A stretch of DNA of 7,288 nt. It comes from Candidatus Caldarchaeum sp. (GTDB lineage: Archaea > Thermoproteota > Nitrososphaeria_A > Caldarchaeales > Caldarchaeaceae). The translations under genes were made by a program, and so were the position numbers. Below the pieces are notes generated by a model. It was not told the DNA's origin and made no database searches. It saw only the letters and a list, made by a program, of their open reading frames with translations. Location of the stretch: assembly GCA_025058435.1 (NCBI GenBank), contig JANXEM010000012.1:1-7288 (forward strand), read 5' to 3'. Of this stretch, positions 1 to 5,682 are shown piece by piece; the first letter of the stretch is position 1; each line of letters opens with the position of its first letter.

Positions 1-1016
1 ATCAATACACCCAACGACCTGTCCATGTAATCCACAGACTGCATCAAAATGTCGTAGCCCTTCTGCCAAACAAGCCGGCCGTGAGCGACTGCGAGAAGCT
101 CCGTGTCTCCGAGACCGCCGACGTAGCTTTTGACGTTCTCCAATATTTTATCGACAACCATCTTTCTCAATTTTTTCCTCGAAACCGTGCCGAAGGCCTT
201 TGCAACGTATTCTTTGACCTCGGTCTGCGTCCAGTCGGTCGCGTTGTAGACGTGTGATGTTTTTTGGCGTGGGACGTATGGCCATCGTGATAGAAGGTAT
301 TCGAGGTAGCCCCTGCTTACGGAAGTTAGCAGGTCTGATGCGGCGGCGGAATATGCGTCGACGTTGCCTCCGACACCGTCCCATATCTCGCTGGTGTACG
401 CCGTGTAAGACCCATCATGCGATAGAACGCTTTGTCGAATGTTTGGCACGCCAGCCCATCCTTCGGATGCGTAGTGCCATGGAAAAGACGGCGACGAAAC
501 GAGGTGAACTGTATGAACCCAAGGGACGTCTATGTTTTTGGATGAATAGATGTTTTTGACGGCTGACGCCGCTATCACAGCGGTCCAGTCGTTGCTGTGG
601 ATGAGGTCGGGCGGTCTCGGTTGTTCGACGGCCCAGTGGATTGCTCCTCGGGTGTAGAGGGCTGTTTTTTCGGGGGCTTCGCGGTAAGTTTCAGGGTCGT
701 CCAGAAATCGGCTTGTGTGAGGGTCTGCGCCGCGGAAGACGACGAGTTTGACGCCGTCGATTCGCGTTGATTCGGCGGATACGCTGTAAACGTAGGATGA
801 TCCGTCGAGGCCTTTCCGGGTTCCGCTCCACCTCCCCTCTTCGACAGCGTTTTGGACGTGTTTTCCATGCGAAGGAACCAAAACCGTCACCTCGATTCCG
901 GCGCCGGCAAGGGCCCGCGCGTGCCGAGCCACGGCCGCACCCAAGCCACCGGCTTTGACGAATCCTTCAAACTCGAAAGAAAATATCCACACTCGAGAAG
1001 GCCATTCAACTTTCAT
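1..1016 (-). CDS. glgA: GT5 glycogen/starch-synthase-like glycosyltransferase, 3' end beyond window
   Basis: I translated this frame by hand: it is open from the ATG at 1016 to the left edge, 338 residues without a stop. It resembles GT5 glycogen synthases, which move glucose from ADP- or UDP-glucose to the non-reducing end of an alpha-1,4-glucan in the cytoplasm. Visible marks are the N-terminal nucleotide-binding loop K21-AGGL, the HSNDW motif at 140-144, VHTVHL at 167-172 (family active-site His region), TSVSRGY at 231-237, and the start of the second Rossmann domain, GRLVWQKG at 313-320, whose Arg314 and Lys319 match the phosphate-binding pair of the family. The family is usually about 480-570 residues, so roughly a third, including the C-terminal catalytic Glu, is missing at the edge. 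The start is supported by GGTG six bases upstream. It lies 11 bases after the DUF2139-type gene, probably in the same operon. The donor sugar cannot be told from the sequence; a related GT4-like enzyme is less likely. Confidence 0.9.
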   Translation of the reverse strand, partial: MKVEWPSRVWIFSFEFEGFVKAGGLGAAVARHARALAGAGIEVTVLVPSHGKHVQNAVEEGRWSGTRKGLDGSSYVYSVSAESTRIDGVKLVVFRGADPHTSRFLDDPETYREAPEKTALYTRGAIHWAVEQPRPPDLIHSNDWTAVIAASAVKNIYSSKNIDVPWVHTVHLVSSPSFPWHYASEGWAGVPNIRQSVLSHDGSYTAYTSEIWDGVGGNVDAYSAAASDLLTSVSRGYLEYLLSRWPYVPRQKTSHVYNATDWTQTEVKEYVAKAFGTVSRKKLRKMVVDKILENVKSYVGGLGDTELLAVAHGRLVWQKGYDILMQSVDYMDRSLGVL

Positions 1017-1027
1017 TTCTAACACCG

Positions 1028-2512
1028 CTAAACGAGGTTGATTTTGGCCACGGCCTTCGGGTCGGCGTGCGTCAGCTGGAAAGAAACGATGCCCGTGAAG
1101 GCGTCGAGGTCGATGATGTTTTTCCCGGGTTTGATGACGTAGTCTTCGGAATTTGCCGGGTTTAGCGGAAGAGACAGGTCGTATTCGTAGATTTTGAGGA
1201 CGTTGGCCCTGTCCGCGAAAACCTTCAAACTCGGCGACCTGTAGCCGGTCAAAGGCACGCCGCCAAAACAGGAAGCACCGAACATGTTGGCGAGCTTATG
1301 TAGCCTGTTCAGCGGAACCGTGAACACGGCTGCGGGCGGAGGCCTTTGAAGAATTTCTTCGTCGAGGACTGTGAAGTCTTTTTCGCCGCTGTCGTAGGGG
1401 GTTACCGTGGGGCCTCCGGCGTTGGGTGAGTTGTCGCATGCCAGCAATATCTTTTCTCCAACTTTTTCGACGCTGGTTATCCTTGCACCGAATGTTCCGA
1501 CGATTTTTGCCATGGGTGGGGTGATGTAGACGAGGACTGAAGGGCCCGTGATGGTGTTGGTGTAGACGGAGTAGGTTTTGGCTTCGTCGGTTGTGGGCTG
1601 GTAGACGGCGTCGTGGTGGGCGTTGTAGGGGACGAGGATTCCTCCGGCCGCGATTATTGAGTTGGTTCTGAAGGGGGCGTAGAAGCTTAAAAAGTCGAAC
1701 AGCCTAACGAAGGTGAAAGGTTCATCGAGGTAGGGGTTGCCGACGACGACGCCTCCTCGGACGAAGGCGAATACCCGGTTGTAGGCCGAAGCCATTTCCC
1801 CGACCGACGGCTTGTAGAAATTCTGCCCATCGACGGAGCCGGCGACACCGAAAACATCCATCCTATCCGACACGAGGTCGAGAAACCTGATTTCACGCAG
1901 TCCCGAAACGTAGTTTTCCCCAACGCCGAAACAGGCCATGTCCCGGACCAGAGCCGCCTTCAAACATTTCTCGGGAAACAACATTTCCGCGGCTCCGTTT
2001 CTCCTGTCGACCCTGTAAACGCCGTTGTTGAAATGACCGTCTTCTCGCATCAGAAGAAGTTTGTCGTTGAACGGGTCGTAGAGAATGTCGCCGACCTCAG
2101 CCGCCCATTCGTCTTCCCGATGAACCGAGTCTTTCCAGAGAAGCCGTACCTCCCTGTTTTCGACGTCGTATTGATGGAGGTGTGAAAACTTGTTCGTGAA
2201 AACGATTTTTGAAGTGTTGTTTTCGCCTCTTCTGTAGAGGGCGGGTGCGTTCACCCATCCGCCGAAGTAGATGTATTCGTCGACGGTTTCGACTGCGTTG
2301 TAGGTGTCGCCGCCTGAACGAGGGCTTTCTCCCAAATGTTCAAACCGGTAAATTTCCGCGCGGTCTCGGTGTATGAAATGGGCTTCCGAGTCGAACGCCA
2401 CCGTGTAGTAGAGGACTCCGCTGTGAAAACGGAGGCCGAATATTCCTCCGCTCCCCCATTCAGGCCCTCGACGTGGTTGATGCCGCTCCAGTCTGTCAAA
2501 AACCCAAGACAT
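1028..2512 (-). CDS. DUF2139-type archaeal protein of unknown function
   Basis: This is a 494-residue soluble protein with no signal peptide or membrane segment that I can see. The N-terminal stretch with PEWGSGGIFGL and VAFDSEAHF looks like the DUF2139 family, known to me mainly from Crenarchaeota and relatives and without an assigned function. Many short beta-rich segments ending in aromatic or Gly-Gly turns (YIYFGGW, SHLHQYDVENREVRLL, RVDRRNGAAEML) suggest a propeller-like fold; that is inference. I chose the ATG at 2512 because GAGGT (2519-2523) lies six bases before it and the protein then starts MSWVFDRLERHQ. A GTG at 2545 would add 11 residues but has no ribosome binding site. It sits 11 bases before the glycogen-synthase-like gene, so a role in glucan binding, turnover or its control is a fair guess. 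No catalytic motif is recognisable. The family assignment is from memory; that the gene is real is nearly certain. Confidence 0.82.
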   Translation of the reverse strand: MSWVFDRLERHQPRRGPEWGSGGIFGLRFHSGVLYYTVAFDSEAHFIHRDRAEIYRFEHLGESPRSGGDTYNAVETVDEYIYFGGWVNAPALYRRGENNTSKIVFTNKFSHLHQYDVENREVRLLWKDSVHREDEWAAEVGDILYDPFNDKLLLMREDGHFNNGVYRVDRRNGAAEMLFPEKCLKAALVRDMACFGVGENYVSGLREIRFLDLVSDRMDVFGVAGSVDGQNFYKPSVGEMASAYNRVFAFVRGGVVVGNPYLDEPFTFVRLFDFLSFYAPFRTNSIIAAGGILVPYNAHHDAVYQPTTDEAKTYSVYTNTITGPSVLVYITPPMAKIVGTFGARITSVEKVGEKILLACDNSPNAGGPTVTPYDSGEKDFTVLDEEILQRPPPAAVFTVPLNRLHKLANMFGASCFGGVPLTGYRSPSLKVFADRANVLKIYEYDLSLPLNPANSEDYVIKPGKNIIDLDAFTGIVSFQLTHADPKAVAKINLV

Positions 2513-2518
2513 CTTCCA

Positions 2519-2523
2519 ACCTC
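2519..2523 (-). promoter_or_regulatory. Shine-Dalgarno site GAGGT deciding the ATG at 2512
   Basis: GAGGT on the minus strand matches the archaeal Shine-Dalgarno consensus GGAGGTGATC and ends six bases before the ATG at 2512. The in-frame GTG at 2545 has no such site in front of it. This is why the shorter DUF2139-type protein is preferred. Confidence 0.6.
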
Positions 2524-2553
2524 GGAAAGAGATTGTCAATTTCACCTATTGAA

Positions 2554-2823
2554 CTATCGTCGCTTGCGTTCGCCGCGGATGAGGAAGATGTTTCCGGCAA
2601 CCAGCCCCGCCAGCCATATGATGAGGTCGGCGGCGAGCAACCCCGTGTCGACAGCCCACAAGTCAGCGGGCCCAGCTATCGTGGCTTTTGTGTGGACGGC
2701 GAACGTGAAGGGGATGCCGTATCTTACGTGGACGAAGTCGGGCCACGTATAGAGCTGGCCGTAGGTCATGGCAAACACCGTGAAAGCAGACCAAGTCAAC
2801 CCAAACAGCAGAGGCTTGATCAC
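2554..2823 (-). CDS. small membrane protein, unknown function
   Basis: This is an 89-residue protein with two likely membrane helices, at about residues 3-22 and 60-84, joined by a polar loop of about 37 residues (TWPDFVHVRYG...). It ends in the basic tail RGERKRR, which suggests that the C-terminus faces the cytoplasm. I do not recognise the family. The start is a GTG at 2823, 11 bases after the stop of the Rdx-like gene; its ribosome binding site is weak. An ATG at 2769 would remove most of the first helix and is less likely. The reading frame is credible because of its tight fit between two real genes and its clear hydrophobic pattern. A tie to the redox protein upstream, for example as its membrane partner, is possible but unsupported. 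The 41 bases between its stop and the next ATG hold no obvious promoter. Confidence 0.7.
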   Translation of the reverse strand: MIKPLLFGLTWSAFTVFAMTYGQLYTWPDFVHVRYGIPFTFAVHTKATIAGPADLWAVDTGLLAADLIIWLAGLVAGNIFLIRGERKRR

Positions 2824-2834
2824 GGTTCCAGTGT

Positions 2835-3089
2835 TTACTGCCTTGCTTTCAGTTTGGTTTCGATGATTTCTATGATTTCCTCCTGCGTCGGGAACCTTCT
2901 CTGCTGATGTCTCGAGAACACGAGTTGATTATCGACGTGAACTTCGAAGATACCGCTGTCGGTTGTGTCAAGTGTTACTGAAAAGTTTTTGTTGAGACGC
3001 TGTCCATATCTTGTCAGAAGAGCTTTGGCCAAGTCCAACGCCTGCGGTAGGTGTCCGCACGGGACGCAGTAGAGAATTTTCACGTTCAT
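2835..3089 (-). CDS. Rdx family (SelW/SelT-like) thioredoxin-fold protein, Cys form
   Basis: This is an 84-residue soluble protein. A first beta-strand (VKILYC) runs into C8-V-P-C11, then a helix (LPQALDLAKALLTRYG), a strand pair around VTLDTTDSGIFEVHVDNQLVFSR, and a C-terminal helix from about residue 68. This is the layout of the Rdx proteins related to selenoproteins W, T and H; here the redox motif is CxxC with two cysteines and no in-frame TGA, so no selenocysteine is involved. Family members are thought to act in thiol redox reactions; the partner is unknown. Length is normal for the family. It is the first gene of the leftward operon. The ATG has no Shine-Dalgarno sequence, and a TATA-like ATAAA lies about 28 bases upstream, so the transcript may be leaderless. 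Confidence 0.88.
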   Translation of the reverse strand: MNVKILYCVPCGHLPQALDLAKALLTRYGQRLNKNFSVTLDTTDSGIFEVHVDNQLVFSRHQQRRFPTQEEIIEIIETKLKARQ

Positions 3090-3172
3090 GATGCAGAAGT
3101 GGTTTGTGGTCTGGTTTATGTTTTACGCATCTACGGAAAAGGTAATCAACGGCCCGACTAATCGGATGTGCC
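3090..3172. promoter_or_regulatory. divergent promoter region between the leftward operon and the EamA gene
   Basis: The 83-base spacer separates two start codons pointing away from each other. An AT-rich island, TTTATGTTTTA at 3115-3125, is the only good TATA candidate. Read on the minus strand its ATAAA centres about 28 bases before the Rdx ATG, fitting a leaderless start. Read on the plus strand it would place initiation near 3144-3152, giving the EamA gene a leader of about 20-30 bases. CCGA and TCGG (3154-3157 and 3162-3165) form a short inverted repeat just before the EamA ATG, possibly by chance. The transcription starts are inferred, not seen. Confidence 0.5.
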
Positions 3173-3589
3173 ATGGAGTTTAGATGGTTCATCTTGGTTT
3201 TGGTCACCCTGTCTGTTTGGGGAATTTGGGGGTTGGTGACACGTATCGCTTCGTCGGCGATGGGATGGCGCGACACCGCCGCGGTCGCGGCCATCGGCCA
3301 CATGCTCGTCGCCTTGTTCTTCATCGTCGGGTCAAAAGCACACGTTCTGCCCACCGGGCCCGTCTGGATAATGGCGCTCATCGCCGGCTCTCTCGGCTTC
3401 ATCGGAGCCACGACATTCTACATGGCCCTCGACCTAAACCCGTCGTCGATCGTCGTCGTCGCCACATCGCTCTATCCACTCGTCACTCTGGCCCTTTCCT
3501 TCCTTCTGCTGGGTGAAGACATTTCACCGCGGCAGGCCGTGGGCATAGCTCTTGCGTTGACGGCCCTCGTGCTGATATCCAGCGAATGA
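3173..3589 (+). CDS. single-domain EamA/DMT family membrane transporter
   Basis: This is a 138-residue, very hydrophobic protein with five likely membrane helices at about residues 5-23, 34-52, 65-87, 91-112 and 118-136. The pattern of one EamA domain is clear: an N-terminal WGIWGLVTRIA helix, a central Gly-rich helix (AGSLGFIGATTFYMAL), then SIVVVATSLYPLVTLALSFLLLGE followed by the closing helix. Most drug/metabolite transporters carry two such domains; half-size forms of about 140 residues (the COG2510 type) are thought to work as dimers. The substrate cannot be predicted. There is no good ribosome binding site, only GGATGTG ending two bases before the ATG. It is 42 bases upstream of mmsA in the same direction, but mmsA seems to have its own promoter, so a shared task is uncertain. 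Confidence 0.88.
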   Translation: MEFRWFILVLVTLSVWGIWGLVTRIASSAMGWRDTAAVAAIGHMLVALFFIVGSKAHVLPTGPVWIMALIAGSLGFIGATTFYMALDLNPSSIVVVATSLYPLVTLALSFLLLGEDISPRQAVGIALALTALVLISSE

Positions 3590-3592
3590 ATC

Positions 3593-3613
3593 GGATGCAT
3601 GTTTAAAGCATCC
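3593..3613. repeat. perfect inverted repeat around the mmsA TATA box, possible operator
   Basis: GGATGC (3593-3598) and GCATCC (3608-3613) are exact reverse complements separated by nine bases that contain TTTAAA. A dimeric repressor binding here would cover the TATA box of mmsA. The same sequence could instead form a small hairpin in the 3' end of the EamA transcript. It lacks a following T-tract, so the operator reading is preferred, with moderate confidence. Confidence 0.45.
3602..3607 (+). promoter_or_regulatory. TATA box of the mmsA operon (probably leaderless)
   Basis: TTTAAA is centred about 27 bases before the A of the mmsA ATG at 3632, which is the usual distance from an archaeal TATA box to the transcription start. 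There is no convincing Shine-Dalgarno sequence before that ATG. Together these suggest transcription starts at or next to the start codon. Confidence 0.5.
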
Positions 3614-3631
3614 CAGAAATTGTGAAAATCC

Positions 3632-5074
3632 ATGAACGTTCTCCCCAACTTCGTCGACAACGAATTCATCCCTTCAAAATCTACGGAAACACTCCCCGTC
3701 AAAAACCCCGCCTTCGACTCCGTCATAGCCTACGCGCCCGTAACATCGGAAGAAGAGGTGGACAAAGCGGTTGAATCGGGTGTGAAAGCTTTTGAGAAAT
3801 TCCGTAAAACATCTCCGTCCGACAGAGTAGGCTACCTGATGCGCATCCGCTCTATCATGGAACGGGACACGGATGTTCTCGCGAAAATTCTGGTCGATAA
3901 TCACGGCCGAACCTATTCGGAAGGAGTTGGAGAGGTGAGGAGAAGCTTGGAGAACGTGGAGGCCGCGGCCGCGTTGGCCTACACCCTCGCGAAGGGGGAG
4001 AAGATGGTCAACATCTCTCCCGACATCGACCAAGAGCTCATCCGCGAGCCTTTGGGTTGTTTCGCAGTCATCACGCCTTTCAACATCCCGTTGCATGCAT
4101 GGTCGTCGTATGTCCCCTACGCCGTCGCTCTCGGCGCGACCGTTGTGTTGAAGCCCAGCGAAATAACTCCGATGGTGGCGAACGAAGTGGCTCGAATCAT
4201 GAAAGAGGCCGGCGTCCCGGCTGGGGTGATGTCGGTCGTTCACGGAGACGGCCGGGTGGCGGAGAAGCTGGTCAAACATCCCGACATTCAAGGGGTTGGA
4301 TTCATCGGTTCAACCCGCACCGGAAAAATCCTCTACGAAACAGTCGCGAAAGAGGGGAAGCGGGCTTCGATAAACGCCGGCGCGAAAAATCACATCGTCG
4401 TCATGGCCGACGCCGACATGGAAAAGACCGCTGAAGCCGCTGTTTCGTCGTTTTTCGGGATGTCGGGCCAGAGGTGTTTGGCCGGCTCCAACCTCGTCGT
4501 CGTCAAGGGGGCAGAGAAGGTTGTGGAACTGGTTGCGGCAAAGTCTCGTCTAAAGCTCGGCTACGGGATGGACAAGGAGACGGAAATGGGCCCGATGGCC
4601 TCGAAACAGGGTTTGGAGAAGGTTTTGAAGTACATCGAAATTGGCGTGGGACTCGGCGAACCTTTGGTAGACGGAAGAAGAAATAAACCCGTCAAGCCTT
4701 TGAACGGATATTTTGTGGGGCCGACGGTTTTCAAAGACGTGCCACACGATTCGCCTCTCGCCAAAGAAGAAATCTTCGGCCCCGTTGCATCCATCGTCAA
4801 CGCCGAAACTCTGGAAGAGGCCATCGAGCTCATCAACAAAAACACCCCATTTGGAAACGCGGCGTCAATCTTCACCTCCAACCCGAAAACAGCCCGCGAA
4901 TTCGTCCTCAACGTCAACATCGGAAACGTCGGCGTCAACATCGGCGTCCCACAGCCCATGGCCTACTTCCCCCTCGGCGGAAGAAAACAATCCTTCTTCG
5001 GAACAGCCCACAGCCGGGTCGACACCCTAAGATTCTTTACCGACCACAAAATCATAACAACAAGGTGGTGGTGA
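3632..5074 (+). CDS. mmsA: CoA-acylating (methyl)malonate-semialdehyde dehydrogenase
   Basis: This is a 480-residue aldehyde dehydrogenase, full length for the family. MmsA/IolA enzymes oxidise methylmalonate semialdehyde to propionyl-CoA, or malonate semialdehyde to acetyl-CoA, with NAD+ and CoA and loss of CO2, in valine, inositol or beta-alanine breakdown. Seen in order: TPFN (148-151, oxyanion Asn151), LKPSE (173-177), GSTRTG (226-231), NAGAKNH (248-254), the catalytic Cys282 in GQRC, and EEIFGP (379-384). NAGAKNH replaces the LELGGK of hydrolytic ALDHs, so the general-base Glu is absent, as expected of this CoA-dependent branch. Arg104 (in RRSLENVE) and Arg281 align with the two arginines that hold the substrate carboxylate in the Bacillus IolA enzyme, as I recall it. 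The C-terminal stretch (GVPQPMAYFP, SFFGT) also fits. The ATG has a TATA box 27 bases upstream. The stop lies two bases before the next gene. Which semialdehyde it uses is unresolved. Confidence 0.92.
   Translation: MNVLPNFVDNEFIPSKSTETLPVKNPAFDSVIAYAPVTSEEEVDKAVESGVKAFEKFRKTSPSDRVGYLMRIRSIMERDTDVLAKILVDNHGRTYSEGVGEVRRSLENVEAAAALAYTLAKGEKMVNISPDIDQELIREPLGCFAVITPFNIPLHAWSSYVPYAVALGATVVLKPSEITPMVANEVARIMKEAGVPAGVMSVVHGDGRVAEKLVKHPDIQGVGFIGSTRTGKILYETVAKEGKRASINAGAKNHIVVMADADMEKTAEAAVSSFFGMSGQRCLAGSNLVVVKGAEKVVELVAAKSRLKLGYGMDKETEMGPMASKQGLEKVLKYIEIGVGLGEPLVDGRRNKPVKPLNGYFVGPTVFKDVPHDSPLAKEEIFGPVASIVNAETLEEAIELINKNTPFGNAASIFTSNPKTAREFVLNVNIGNVGVNIGVPQPMAYFPLGGRKQSFFGTAHSRVDTLRFFTDHKIITTRWW
5064..5074 (+). 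promoter_or_regulatory. Shine-Dalgarno stretch overlapping the mmsA stop
   Basis: GGTGGTGGTGA carries three overlapping GGTG units inside the last codons and TGA stop of mmsA, just before the ATG at 5077. GGTGA (5070-5074) matches the right half of GGAGGTGATC at the correct spacing, so ribosomes ending mmsA could restart at once. In-frame GTG codons at 5065, 5068 and 5071 lie within the site and are poorer start candidates. Confidence 0.6.
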
Positions 5075-5076
5075 AG

Positions 5077-5682
5077 ATGGAAATTACGCCGGGAATAACC
5101 GTCCGAAAAGTCGCGGTCTATCTGGACGAAACATTCGTGGAAAACGGCCGCCGTCTCGACAAGCCTGTCAGGAAGAGCGCGGCCGCCGCGGTCATCAAAA
5201 ACCCATATGCGGGCCGTTACGTCGACGACCTCACGGCTTTGGTCGACGCCGGCGATTTTTTGGGCGGGTTTCTGGGAAAAAAGGCCCGCGAAGCTCTTGG
5301 TATAGCTCCGGCGGCGGTGGAAAGCTACGGAAAAGCCGCGGTCATCGGGTTGGCCGGCGAGCTGGAACATGGTCACGCCATCTTACATCCCAAGTTTGGC
5401 AGGGGTTTGAGGGAGGAATGCGGCGGGCAGGATGTCTGCAAAGCCATAATCCCGTCGGCCGCGAAGATGGGAGGCCCGGGAACGGCCGTCGATGTCCCCC
5501 TACATTACAAGCGGGCGGCCTTCGTCCGAAGCCACTACGACGCCGTGGAAGTCCGGGTTCCCGACGCACCGCTTCCAGACGAAATAGTCGTTATCGCAGC
5601 AGTCACCGATTCAGGAAGGCCTTTGCCGAGAATCGGCGGGCTGAAAAAAGAAGAAGTGAAGGGCGAAGACGGCCTCCGCTAG
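5077..5682 (+). CDS. amino acid synthesis family protein (PF06684, formerly DUF1185)
   Basis: This is a 201-residue soluble protein that matches PF06684 along its length: KNPYAGRYVDDL at 41-52, ESYGKAAVIG at 82-91, GELEHGHAILHPK at 94-106, IPSAAKMGGPGT at 125-136, VPLHYKRAAFVRSHYDA at 140-156 and the closing VTDSGRPLPRIGGL. Known structures of family members (BB2672 from Bordetella and SPO0826, as I recall) show a variant of the Bacillus chorismate mutase fold, and a role in amino acid metabolism was proposed; the reaction is unknown. The conserved His, Lys and Arg residues of the last two motifs are candidates for an active site. The start is the ATG at 5077, with a GGTG-rich site over the end of mmsA. 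Tight coupling to mmsA suggests consecutive or linked steps. The C-terminal KKEEVKGEDGLR is charged and probably loose. Its stop shares CTAG with livM. Confidence 0.9.
   Translation: MEITPGITVRKVAVYLDETFVENGRRLDKPVRKSAAAAVIKNPYAGRYVDDLTALVDAGDFLGGFLGKKAREALGIAPAAVESYGKAAVIGLAGELEHGHAILHPKFGRGLREECGGQDVCKAIIPSAAKMGGPGTAVDVPLHYKRAAFVRSHYDAVEVRVPDAPLPDEIVVIAAVTDSGRPLPRIGGLKKEEVKGEDGLR
5644..5656 (-). terminator. T-rich terminator for the liv transcript, inside the PF06684 gene
   Basis: On the minus strand this reads CTTCTTC followed by six T, beginning 23 bases after the livM stop. Archaeal intrinsic termination relies on such T-tracts and needs no hairpin. On the plus strand the same bases encode the Lys-Lys-Glu-Glu run near the end of the PF06684 protein, so chance A-rich codons are an alternative explanation. 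Confidence 0.45.

Noticed and set aside
148..868. Short frames on both strands at 148-384, 254-559 and 575-868
   Set aside because: They are out-of-frame shadows of the glycogen-synthase-like gene, with Arg-rich or Ser/Thr-rich low-quality translations. The true frame is open from 1016 to the left edge with clear family motifs.
2336..2907. Plus-strand frames of 138 and 144 codons at 2336-2752 and 2473-2907
   Set aside because: They run antisense across three minus-strand genes, resemble no family I know, and lack hydrophobic or domain patterns.
2835..3089. Possible selenocysteine in the SelW-like protein
   Set aside because: The motif is C-V-P-C with normal Cys codons and there is no in-frame TGA.
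3674..4291. 205-codon minus-strand frame inside mmsA
   Set aside because: It is antisense to a strongly conserved dehydrogenase, and its His/Arg-rich translation is typical of a GC-rich shadow. The 132-codon frame at 4561-4959 is rejected likewise.
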